8,384 nucleotides of DNA from Sphingomonadaceae bacterium (GTDB lineage Bacteria; Pseudomonadota; Alphaproteobacteria; Sphingomonadales; Sphingomonadaceae), in the NCBI GenBank assembly GCA_004282995.1, contig SHLU01000102.1, positions 1-8,384 of the forward strand. Reading direction: 5' to 3'. Made by a program: the position numbers and the translations under genes. Shown piece after piece: positions 1 through 6,639 of the stretch (its first letter is position 1; each line of letters opens with the position of its first letter). The notes under the pieces were generated by a model, which did no database searches, was not told the origin of the DNA, and saw only the letters and a program-made list of their open reading frames with translations.

Positions 1-2
1 GC

Positions 3-1682
3 GGCGGTCGCAAGGACGTGTTCGAACCCGAGCATGTCTATTGGGGCAGCGAGGAACAGTGGGTCGACGAAGGCGTCGAAACCCGCATCCTGCCCGATGA
101 AGGCAAGGCGCTCGAAAACCCGCTGGCAGCGATCCAGATGGGTCTCATCTACGTCAATCCCGAAGGCCCCGGCGGCAACCCGAACGATCCTGAAGGCATG
201 GCCCGCGACATGAAGGAAACCTTCGCTCGCATGGCGATGAATGACGAGGAAACCGTTGCTCTCACCGCTGGCGGACATGCATTCGGCAAGTGCCACGGGG
301 CCAAGCCTTCGGACACTTTCGGCAAGGCACCCGAAGGCGAAAATCTGCATAGCATGGGCTTCGGCTGGCTGACCGACCCCGATGAAATCGGCAAGGGGCA
401 CATCACCACCTCCGGCATTGAAGGCCCGTGGACACCCAACCCGACCGAGTGGGGCAACGACTATTTCCGACTGCTGTTCAAATACGAATATGAACTTACC
501 CAGTCGCCCGCCGGTGCCAACCAGTGGACACCGATCGACCCCGAAGAGGCCGACATGGCACCAGATGCGCGAGACCCGAGCAAGAAGGTCCCGACCATCA
601 TGACCACCGCTGATATGGCACTGAAGCGCGATCCGGATTATCGCAAGATTTCGGAGCGATTCCGCGACGACCAGGCGGCACTGGACGATGCCTTCGCCCG
701 TGCCTGGTTCAAGCTGACCCACCGAGACATGGGCCCCAAGGTCCGTTACCAGGGTCCCGAAGTACCGGCCGAAGACCTGATCTGGCAGGATCCGGTTCCA
801 GCCGGAAACACACCGTCGGACAGCGACGTGGGATCCTTCAAGTCGAAGGTGCTCGACAGCGGTCTGTCCGTCAGCGAGTTGGTGAAAGTAGCCTGGGCTT
901 CGGCTTCGACCTACCGCAATTCGGATCACCGCGGCGGTGCCAATGGCGCACGGGTGCGGCTGGCCCCGCAGAAGGATTGGGCGGTCAACGATCCCGAGGA
1001 ACTGGGCAAGGTTCTGTCCAGGCTCGACGAGTTGCGCGGCAATCTGTCGATGGCCGACGCCATTGTGCTGGCCGGTGCCGCTGCTGTCGAGAAGGCCGCA
1101 AAGGATGCCGGCCACTCGGTCAGAGTCGATGTCACCACCGGGCGCGGGGATGCAACTGCCGAGCAGACCGATGCCGAGAGCTTCGAACCGCTCGAGCCCT
1201 TTGCCGACGGATTCCGCAACTATCTCAAGACCAAGGCGAACGTGAAGACCGAGGACATGATGGTCGACCGGGCGCATCTGCTGGGCCTCTCGATCCCCGA
1301 GATGACCGCGCTAGTTGGCGGGATGCGGGCGATGGGTGCCGTCACCAAGCACACCCAACATGGCAACAGCATCGGCGTTTTGACCGATCGTCCGGGCCAG
1401 CTGACCAACGACTTCTTCGTCAACCTGCTCGAAATGGGCGTGGTGTGGGAAGTGGTCGATGAAAGCGGCGACGAGGAGTTCGTTGGTAAATGTCGCAAGA
1501 CTGGCGAAAGCAAGTGGCACGCCACGCGAACCGACCTCGTCTTCGGGTCCAATTCGCAGCTTCGCGCCCAGGCTGAGGTCTTTGCCGAGAACGGCAATGA
1601 ACAGCTGTTCCTCGACACCTTCGTGCGGGCATGGACCAAGGTGATGGATGCAGACCGGTTCGACGTCACCTACGGCAAGTAA
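3..1682 (+). CDS. katG: Catalase-peroxidase KatG, 5' end missing (cut by window edge)
   Basis: Bifunctional haem catalase-peroxidase that breaks down hydrogen peroxide in the cytoplasm. The frame is open from base 3 (GGRKDVFEPEHVYWG), so the GTG at 18 is an internal Val codon and not the start. Compared from memory with the 740-residue M. tuberculosis enzyme, about 180-190 N-terminal residues are missing, including the distal Arg-Trp-His site. Visible active-site residues (Mtb numbering) are Tyr229 at 150-152 and Met255 at 231-233 of the Met-Tyr-Trp crosslink; proximal His270 at 276-278 in GGHAFGKCHG; Ser315 at 411-413; Trp321 at 429-431; Asp381 at 612-614; and the mobile Arg418 at 723-725 in THRDMGP. 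The second, haem-free peroxidase-like domain follows (SGLSVSELVKVAWASAS, RGGANGARVRL, DGFRNYL, TALVGGMR, FGSNSQLRA) and ends with the family-typical DRFDVTYGK and TAA. The visible catalytic residues are intact, so the enzyme should be functional. The promoter lies outside the window. Confidence 0.98.
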   Translation, partial: GGRKDVFEPEHVYWGSEEQWVDEGVETRILPDEGKALENPLAAIQMGLIYVNPEGPGGNPNDPEGMARDMKETFARMAMNDEETVALTAGGHAFGKCHGAKPSDTFGKAPEGENLHSMGFGWLTDPDEIGKGHITTSGIEGPWTPNPTEWGNDYFRLLFKYEYELTQSPAGANQWTPIDPEEADMAPDARDPSKKVPTIMTTADMALKRDPDYRKISERFRDDQAALDDAFARAWFKLTHRDMGPKVRYQGPEVPAEDLIWQDPVPAGNTPSDSDVGSFKSKVLDSGLSVSELVKVAWASASTYRNSDHRGGANGARVRLAPQKDWAVNDPEELGKVLSRLDELRGNLSMADAIVLAGAAAVEKAAKDAGHSVRVDVTTGRGDATAEQTDAESFEPLEPFADGFRNYLKTKANVKTEDMMVDRAHLLGLSIPEMTALVGGMRAMGAVTKHTQHGNSIGVLTDRPGQLTNDFFVNLLEMGVVWEVVDESGDEEFVGKCRKTGESKWHATRTDLVFGSNSQLRAQAEVFAENGNEQLFLDTFVRAWTKVMDADRFDVTYGK

Positions 1683-1706
1683 GACCGAAGTCACTTGCCA
1701 AAGATC

Positions 1707-1740
1707 AAGGGCCTCCGACAGCGATGTCGGGGGCCTTTTT
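1707..1740 (+). terminator. Strong rho-independent terminator of katG
   Basis: A hairpin starts 24 nt after the katG stop. Bases 1710-1720 pair with 1725-1735, with one T-G wobble in the middle. The stem can be lengthened by a G-T and two A-T pairs (1707-1709 with 1736-1738). The loop is GCGA, a GNRA tetraloop, and the stem runs into five T residues at 1736-1740. On the opposite strand the downstream side of the hairpin is only weakly T-rich, so it would serve katG better than the converging smr transcript. Confidence 0.9.
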
Positions 1741-1758
1741 CATCAACTAGCTAACCAA

Positions 1759-2334
1759 TTATCGCTGCCGTCTCAGCACGACATAGAGCGCACCCTCGCC
1801 GCCGTGGCGACGATGCGCCTTGCGAATGGCAGCGATACTCGCGCCGTGTTCGCTCGCCGCCAGCCAATCGAGGATCTTGGCGCGGATAGCGCCGCGCTTC
1901 GTCGAACGGTCAGCCGGGTCGACCGGGCGCGAGCGTCCCGTGACAATCAGCACCACCCGCGCACCGAGACTTTGCGCCTGTTCCATTCCGTCCATCAACC
2001 GGGAGTAAGCGGCATCGAGTCCGTGATCGTGCAGATCGAGGCTGAGGTCAGGCGCGATTTCGCCCGATTTCAAACGACGATCCCAATGCGAGTCGAGATT
2101 GCCAGGCGCGGAAATCTGCCGGGCTATCCGCGGGACGCTTGGCATTGGCTTGGGCGCACGAGTCGCAGGCTTCTTAGCAGGATGGAGCGGTTTCTCTGCA
2201 GAGCCAGGCGACGGCGTGGCGGCGGAGGGAGGCTTGCTGTCGACTTTCCTGGCCGGATCGATCGGTTCGACCGTTGCGGCCAGCGTTTTCCAGGCCGTGG
2301 CCTCATCCTCGGTGAGTCCTCGAGGATGGCTCAC
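1759..2334 (-). CDS. Smr (small MutS-related) domain protein
   Basis: A 191-residue protein with a C-terminal Smr domain, a fold linked to DNA or RNA nicking and RNA binding; the substrate here is unknown. Residues 25-70 are a linker rich in Pro, Lys and Ala. The Smr domain runs from about residue 97 to 189. It shows SLDLHDHGLDAAYSRL near 98-113 (the LDLHG-type motif), VVLIVTGRSR at 127-136 in the position of the usual HGxG loop, RGAIRAKILDWL near 147-158, and the closing HGGEGALYVVLRR at 177-189. The TG-containing loop is, from memory, usual for the alphaproteobacterial branch often mis-named 'MutS'. The start is GTG at 2334-2332. It overlaps the mltA stop as GTGA and has no clear Shine-Dalgarno sequence, so translation is probably coupled to mltA. 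It is the last gene of timA-mltA-smr and converges on katG. Confidence 0.92.
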   Translation of the reverse strand: MSHPRGLTEDEATAWKTLAATVEPIDPARKVDSKPPSAATPSPGSAEKPLHPAKKPATRAPKPMPSVPRIARQISAPGNLDSHWDRRLKSGEIAPDLSLDLHDHGLDAAYSRLMDGMEQAQSLGARVVLIVTGRSRPVDPADRSTKRGAIRAKILDWLAASEHGASIAAIRKAHRRHGGEGALYVVLRRQR

Positions 2335-3527
2335 CGCGGCGGCTGGCGAGCGTTCAGGCGGTCGACTACGCCCACCGGCAACAATACCAACGCCTCGCCG
2401 CGCGCGCTCATTGCTCCAGCGATCTCGGCTGCATCTCCGCCATTGCCCCAGAACGTATCGAACCGGTTGGCGCCCTTGATTGCGCCGCCCGTATCCTGCG
2501 CGATCCAGAGGCCATCGGCCACGTCGCGGTCAAGATCGAGCCACACCGGCGCGCCATAGGGCACGAAATTCGGATCGACCGCCACACTGTTGCCGCGCCG
2601 GACCGGAATGCCAAGCGATCCGAGCGGGCCATCAGTGGTCAGTTCGCGGAAGAAGATCCAGCTTTCGTTGGAGCGCATGAGCGCGCGCCCCTCTTCCGGG
2701 TTTTCACGCAGGTAACGGACGATGCCCTGCATGGAGCCAGGGTATTGTCCCGGTCCGTCGCCGATCAGCCCGCGTTCGCGCATGACCCCGCCAATGCCGG
2801 TGTAGCCGCGCCCGTTTTGCCCGGCATAACCGATTCGCATAATTTCCCCGCCGGGGAGGCGGAGCAGGCCCGAACCCTGGATTTGCAGGAAGAACATCTC
2901 GATCGGATCCTTCGCCCAGGCGATCTCAATCCCGCGTCCGGCCAGTGCCCCATCCTCGATCTCGGCGCGGGTATAATAGGGGACGTGGCGGCCATTCCCG
3001 TCAATCCGGCCAAGCGGCGCACGCCCCGTTCGCTCACTTTCGGGGATCTCGTCGGGCCAGCCTCGCACGAGATCGTCGGGAACGCGATAGACCGGCACGT
3101 CATAGCCGGGACGGCGGGTGCGGCTGCCATCGATCTCGGGCTCGAAATAGCCGGTCGCGAAAGCCTTGCCGTCGCTGATGCGTGCGGCTTCGAAATACCC
3201 TTCGAAGAATGCCCGTCCGCCATTGTACGGCCATGTTCGCGCGGCCGTGCAGGCAGGTTCCCAGTCGGTTGGGACGGTCAGACCGCTACGGTCTTCCTTA
3301 CGGGTAAGCCAGTCGCAACTGGCCACAAACGCGGCGAGCGCCTGATCGGCATCCTCCCGCCCAATGTCCAGGGCACCGACGCGTTGGCCCTTGGAAATTT
3401 CGAGATAAGAGGCGCTGGGAACGGCTGCCTCGGGCACCGGTTCGAGCGGGCTCGGCGGCTTGCTGTCGGGAATGATCGTGCAGGCACCCACAGCCAGCGT
3501 GGCAAATGCTGCGAACCAACGACGCAT
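2331..3527 (-). CDS. mltA: Membrane-bound lytic murein transglycosylase A, lipoprotein (GH102)
   Basis: Cleaves the MurNAc-GlcNAc bond of peptidoglycan, leaving 1,6-anhydroMurNAc ends, from the periplasmic face of the outer membrane. The 398-residue protein opens with a lipoprotein signal peptide (MRRWFAAFATLAVGAC, Cys16 as lipidation site, Thr at +2, which fits outer-membrane sorting). The MltA domain includes GYFEPEIDGSRTRRPGYDVP near residues 126-145 and DPIEMFFLQIQGSGLLRLPG at 207-226. The C-terminal 3D domain includes VDPNFVPYGAPVW and AQDTGGAIKGANRFDTFWG. Its three Asp residues are D345, D357 and D365, and D345 sits where the catalytic Asp of the family is expected. The open frame reaches six codons further up to 3545. 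ATG 3527 is preferred because AGAGGGG lies 6 nt before it and it leaves a standard short signal peptide. It is the middle gene of the minus-strand cluster, 41 nt after timA. Confidence 0.96.
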   Translation of the reverse strand: MRRWFAAFATLAVGACTIIPDSKPPSPLEPVPEAAVPSASYLEISKGQRVGALDIGREDADQALAAFVASCDWLTRKEDRSGLTVPTDWEPACTAARTWPYNGGRAFFEGYFEAARISDGKAFATGYFEPEIDGSRTRRPGYDVPVYRVPDDLVRGWPDEIPESERTGRAPLGRIDGNGRHVPYYTRAEIEDGALAGRGIEIAWAKDPIEMFFLQIQGSGLLRLPGGEIMRIGYAGQNGRGYTGIGGVMRERGLIGDGPGQYPGSMQGIVRYLRENPEEGRALMRSNESWIFFRELTTDGPLGSLGIPVRRGNSVAVDPNFVPYGAPVWLDLDRDVADGLWIAQDTGGAIKGANRFDTFWGNGGDAAEIAGAMSARGEALVLLPVGVVDRLNARQPPR

Positions 3528-3533
3528 CCGAAT

Positions 3534-3540
3534 CCCCTCT
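3534..3540 (-). promoter_or_regulatory. Shine-Dalgarno sequence fixing the mltA start
   Basis: Read on the minus strand the sequence is AGAGGGG, followed by 6 nt and the ATG at 3527-3525. It lies inside the longer open frame, so it argues against the upstream ATG at 3545. Confidence 0.75.
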
Positions 3541-3568
3541 TGCATTCCCGGCTGTCGCGCGGAGGCTG

Positions 3569-4225
3569 TCAGCCTTCATCGGTCTCGGCAAGAGTCCAGT
3601 CGGGCCCGGCGGCATCAATATTGCGTGCAAAGGTCCAGATGTCGCGGCTCTCGATCGCATCGTCGAGCGAACCGGCGATGACATTGCCGTCTGTATCGCG
3701 GGTTACCGCAGCGATATCGGACACGAAAAGCACCGACACCCGGGCCGTGCTGCCATCAAGTTCGGCCCCGCGCACGGTCGCATCCTCGATCCGTACCAGG
3801 GCATTGTCGAGCGTATGGCCGGCTTCTTCGCGCGCATCGATCGCACCGGCAAAGCTTTGATAGACATCAAGCTCGCACAGATCGCGCAAGGTGTCCTTGT
3901 CGCCATTCCAGAATGCTTCGAGGATCATCGCGTAGGCCCCCTTGGCACCTTCGAGGAAGGTCGTGAGATCGAAGCTGCGATCGGCAACTGCGATCGCACG
4001 CACGCCTTCCTCAACGGACGGGTGAAGGTTTGGGTTGCGCGGCAGATCGATAATCTGGGCAGCAGGTTTGGCGGTGTTATCCCCTCGGGAAGCTGCGGTT
4101 TCGTTCGATTCGTAGCGGTTGGGGACGATTTCTTCCTCGTGCTCTGCCCTTTGACCAAGCACCGAATAGAGGCGCATGCCCAGAAAGGCTGCAATCATGG
4201 CGAGGATGACGATCTCGTAAATCAC
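3569..4225 (-). CDS. timA: TimA/Tim44-domain inner-membrane protein
   Basis: A 218-residue protein of the bacterial Tim44-like (TimA) family, related to the mitochondrial import motor subunit Tim44. Its exact role in bacteria is not settled; a link to the inner membrane and protein complexes there is likely. One N-terminal membrane helix spans about residues 2-23 (EIVILAMIAAFLGMRLY). An acidic, poorly conserved spacer follows (about 25-75). The Tim44-like domain runs from about 86 to 218, with the helical FLEGAKGAYAMILEAFWNGD segment near 90-109, GAIDAREEAG, and the closing RDIWTFARN...GPDWTLAETDEG pattern. The frame extends upstream to a GTG at 4267. The GTG at 4225 is chosen because AAAGGTGA lies 8 nt before it and it puts the membrane helix at the very N-terminus, as in relatives. 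It is first in the timA-mltA-smr cluster and divergent from secB. Confidence 0.93.
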   Translation of the reverse strand: MIYEIVILAMIAAFLGMRLYSVLGQRAEHEEEIVPNRYESNETAASRGDNTAKPAAQIIDLPRNPNLHPSVEEGVRAIAVADRSFDLTTFLEGAKGAYAMILEAFWNGDKDTLRDLCELDVYQSFAGAIDAREEAGHTLDNALVRIEDATVRGAELDGSTARVSVLFVSDIAAVTRDTDGNVIAGSLDDAIESRDIWTFARNIDAAGPDWTLAETDEG

Positions 4226-4489
4226 GTGTGTTTTCACCTTTGTCCGGCGCCGGGTGACTGGCGTCACGGTATCATGTTTTGCCGCGTAAGTCCTGTGCCT
4301 AACGCTCTAGTCCTACATAGGGGCCCATTACAAATTCACAACGTCCGGTCGTCTCACGCGCGCGCCGGATGCCTTGACCGCATAAGCGGCGTTGCGAGCA
4401 TTCGCCAGCGATGCTAGGCGCGCGGGCAAGATGCCGGACACAAACCTTCCGGCCGGGATTCTCTCAAGCTAGACGAAAGACGTAACACC
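4226..4489. promoter_or_regulatory. Divergent intergenic region between timA and secB
   Basis: This 264-nt region must hold the promoters of both clusters, but no strong sigma-70 pair is visible. For timA (minus strand) the best candidate is TTGTGA (4336-4341) and TATGTA (4314-4319), 16 nt apart, matching the consensus only partly. For secB (plus strand) a good -35-like TTGACC stands at 4374-4379, but the -10 position 17 nt on (AGCATT) is poor. An 8-bp inverted repeat, CGCGCGCC (4359-4366) and GGCGCGCG (4417-4424), brackets the TTGACC. GGGCCC (4321-4326) is a short palindrome. No open frame here looks coding. The region is a confident promoter area only by position; the individual elements are weak. 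Confidence 0.5.
4234..4241 (-). promoter_or_regulatory. Shine-Dalgarno sequence fixing the timA GTG start
   Basis: On the minus strand this reads AAAGGTGA, 8 nt before the GTG at 4225-4223. It supports this start over the GTG 42 nt further upstream. Confidence 0.7.
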
Positions 4490-5026
4490 ATGGCCGACGA
4501 AGGCGACGTTCTCACCGATCTCAACATGGACCCGGCTGCCGGCGGCAACGGTGCCGACAATCAGCCCACTGCCGGTTTCATCACGCAGTATATCAAGGAC
4601 TTGTCGGTCGAGAATCCGAATGCTCCCGGCGTCTACCAGTGGAGCGAGCAGCCGCAGATCGACTTGCAATTCAATATCGGTGCGACTCCGGTGAACGAGG
4701 AAGTTTCCGAGGTCGAACTCAAGGTCAATGTCGAGGCCAAGACCGAACAGGGCGCATTCTATCTGATCGAATTGGTGTATGCCGGTCTCGTCGGCATCCG
4801 CAACCTGGCTGAAGAACAAGCGCATATGTTCCTCTACGCCGAAGCCCCGCGCATCCTGTTCCCCTTCGCACGTCGCGTCATCGCCGATGCGACCCGCGAT
4901 CTGGGTTTCCAGCCGCTGATGCTCGACCCGATCGATTTCAACGGCCTCTATATGCAGCGCCTGCAACAGAAAGCGGCTGAAGAAGCTGCGGCGCAGGGCG
5001 GCGATACGCCGGCTGGCAACGCCTAG
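4490..5026 (+). CDS. secB: Protein-export chaperone SecB
   Basis: Cytoplasmic chaperone that works as a homotetramer, binds unfolded precursor proteins and hands them to SecA for export through SecYEG. The 178-residue protein is a little longer than the roughly 155-residue E. coli protein. It has an acidic, Gly-rich N-terminal stretch (residues 1-28) and an Ala/Glu-rich tail (from about 161). The core holds the family patterns FITQYIKDLSVENPNAP (30-46), the beta strands PQIDLQFNIGATPV and VSEVELKVNVEAKT, FYLIELVYAGLVGI (90-103), and the highly conserved APRILFPFARRVIADATRDL (119-138) with GFQPLMLDPIDF. The ATG at 4490 has only a weak purine-rich leader (GAAAGA). The gene is followed 29 nt later by murJ on the same strand and is divergent from timA. 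Confidence 0.98.
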   Translation: MADEGDVLTDLNMDPAAGGNGADNQPTAGFITQYIKDLSVENPNAPGVYQWSEQPQIDLQFNIGATPVNEEVSEVELKVNVEAKTEQGAFYLIELVYAGLVGIRNLAEEQAHMFLYAEAPRILFPFARRVIADATRDLGFQPLMLDPIDFNGLYMQRLQQKAAEEAAAQGGDTPAGNA

Positions 5027-5055
5027 GACCCGGGCCCGATAGTGGGCGCGGCGCT

Positions 5056-6636
5056 GTGAGCCTTCTCAAGAACGTCGGGACCATCGGCGGGCTGACCATG
5101 GTTAGCCGCATAGCCGGCATGGCGCGCGAGATGATCTTCTCGCGCGTTCTCGGCGCCAATGCGGTGACCGATGCGTGGTTCCAGGCCTTTATCATCCCCA
5201 ATGTCTTCCGTCGGCTGTTTGCCGAAGGGGCGTTCTCGGCCGCATTCGTACCGATGTTCTCGAAGCGCCTGCACGGCGCGAGCGAGGGCGATGACGGACT
5301 GGAAGAAGCGCGCAGTTTCAGCAACGATGTACTAAGCGTATTTCTCCCGGTGTTGATTGCGCTGGTAGCTGTGCTGGAACTGGCAATGCCGGCGGTGATC
5401 TGGGTCCTGGCGGACAAGCCGGTCGATCCGCAGGGATTCGACATGGCGGTCGATTTCGCCCGCATCATGTTCCCCTACATCCTGCTGGTCAGCCTGGTGA
5501 CGCTGTTCACCGGCATGCTGAATTCGGTCTCGCGCTTTGCGCCGGGAGCGAGCTTTCCCATCATCCTCAACGTCATCCTGATCGTCGCGCTGCTGTTTGG
5601 CGAACGCTGGATGGACAGCGGTGCCAGCGTCGAGCAGGTCGCGTATGCCATCGCCTGGACGGTCACCGGTGCGGGCGTGATGCAGTTGGCCTGGCTCTAT
5701 ATCTGGGTCCGGGTCGAGGGCTTTCGTCCCAGGCTGCTTTGGCCGCGTATCACGCCGGAGGTGAAGCGGCTGTCGATCATCGCGCTGCCGGCAGCGATTG
5801 GCGGCGGCGCCTACCAGATCAACACGCTGGTCCAGCTCTACTTCCTCAACCAGCTCGAAAGCGGTTCGGTCAGCTACATGAATTATGCCGACCGGCTCAA
5901 CCAGCTCCCACTCGGGATCATCGGCATCGCCCTGTCGACGGCAATCCTGCCGACGCTGTCCAAATTCGTCGGTAGCAAGAACCGCGAAGGTGCCGACCGG
6001 ATCCAGTCCGATGCAATCGAGCTGTCGATGCTGCTGACCATCCCCGCAGCAGTGGCGTTGGCAATCTGCGCCACGCCGTTTGTTACGATGATTTTCCAGG
6101 GCGGCCGTTTCGACCTTTCCGATGCGGCGGTGACTGGCAATGTCCTGGCCGCGCTGGTGATGGGTCTGCCCGCCTATGTCCTGGTCAAGGTGCTGGTGCC
6201 CAATTTCTACGCCCGCGCGGACACCCGCACGCCGGTTTATGCCGCCTTCATATCCTTGACGGTATTTGTCGCTTTCAACATTGCCTTCGTGCAGCGGTTC
6301 GGCGTGATCGGCGTGGCCTATGCCAGCGTGATCGGAGCTTGGATCAATGTCGGCTACCTCTATGCGATCATGCGTCTTCGTGACCAATACAGGCTGCCTC
6401 TGGCGCTGCTCGGCCGAATTGCACGGCAATTGCTCGCCGCCGCAGCAATGGGCGCAGCCTTGTTCTATGCACGCGATTTGCTATCCGCCTTCTACGCCGC
6501 CGGCCTGTTCGAAAGGCTGTTCGCGCTGCTGGTCCTCGTCGCCTGCGCCGGGATCGTCTATTTCGGGATCGCCTGGGCTATCGGCGCGGTCGACCGGGAG
6601 CGCATTGCCTCCTTCACCAAGAAACGAGCTGTCTGA
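5056..6636 (+). CDS. murJ: Lipid II flippase MurJ (MviN)
   Basis: Inner-membrane flippase of the MOP exporter superfamily that moves lipid II, the peptidoglycan precursor, to the periplasmic side. At 526 residues it has the usual length, and its hydrophobic pattern fits the family's 14 membrane helices. Residues needed in the E. coli protein are present: R18 and R24 in SRIAGMAREM, D39 in TDAWF, and R52/R53 in NVFRRLFAEGAFSAAFVP. R280 in SYMNYADRLNQLP corresponds to E. coli R270. The start is GTG at 5056: it gives the family N-terminus MSLLKNVGTIGGLTMVSR and puts these residues at the same numbers as in E. coli. No convincing Shine-Dalgarno sequence precedes it. It lies 29 nt after secB and ends 3 nt before trpS, suggesting one transcript. 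Confidence 0.97.
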   Translation: MSLLKNVGTIGGLTMVSRIAGMAREMIFSRVLGANAVTDAWFQAFIIPNVFRRLFAEGAFSAAFVPMFSKRLHGASEGDDGLEEARSFSNDVLSVFLPVLIALVAVLELAMPAVIWVLADKPVDPQGFDMAVDFARIMFPYILLVSLVTLFTGMLNSVSRFAPGASFPIILNVILIVALLFGERWMDSGASVEQVAYAIAWTVTGAGVMQLAWLYIWVRVEGFRPRLLWPRITPEVKRLSIIALPAAIGGGAYQINTLVQLYFLNQLESGSVSYMNYADRLNQLPLGIIGIALSTAILPTLSKFVGSKNREGADRIQSDAIELSMLLTIPAAVALAICATPFVTMIFQGGRFDLSDAAVTGNVLAALVMGLPAYVLVKVLVPNFYARADTRTPVYAAFISLTVFVAFNIAFVQRFGVIGVAYASVIGAWINVGYLYAIMRLRDQYRLPLALLGRIARQLLAAAAMGAALFYARDLLSAFYAAGLFERLFALLVLVACAGIVYFGIAWAIGAVDRERIASFTKKRAV

Positions 6637-6639
6637 TCC

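Noticed and set aside
18..20. GTG as a katG start codon
   Set aside because: The frame is open upstream and the bases before it encode family sequence (GGRKDV); the true start is outside the window.
1648..2559. Plus-strand open frame of 303 codons spanning the katG end, terminator and smr
   Set aside because: It crosses the katG terminator, is Arg-rich and low in complexity, and overlaps two genes with clear family motifs.
3528..3545. Upstream ATG at 3545 as the mltA start
   Set aside because: It would add six residues before a standard lipoprotein signal peptide and would swallow the AGAGGGG ribosome site of the ATG at 3527.
2745..3860. Long plus-strand open frame (371 codons) opposite mltA and timA
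   Set aside because: It lies antisense to mltA and runs into timA, both of which have clear family motifs. Its translation has no recognisable domain, and such frames are expected from the strong third-position GC bias.
3506..4417. Plus-strand open frame of 303 codons opposite timA
   Set aside because: Antisense to a recognised Tim44-domain gene and extending into the promoter region; no domain or ribosome site.
4447..4458. CCGGCCGG palindrome before secB as an operator
   Set aside because: Only 8 bp, pure GC, and commonly found by chance in this base composition.
5332..6429. Long minus-strand open frame (365 codons) opposite murJ
   Set aside because: Its translation is rich in Asp, His, Gln and Arg without any domain pattern, the usual look of a frame antisense to a membrane protein gene. 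murJ is well supported.
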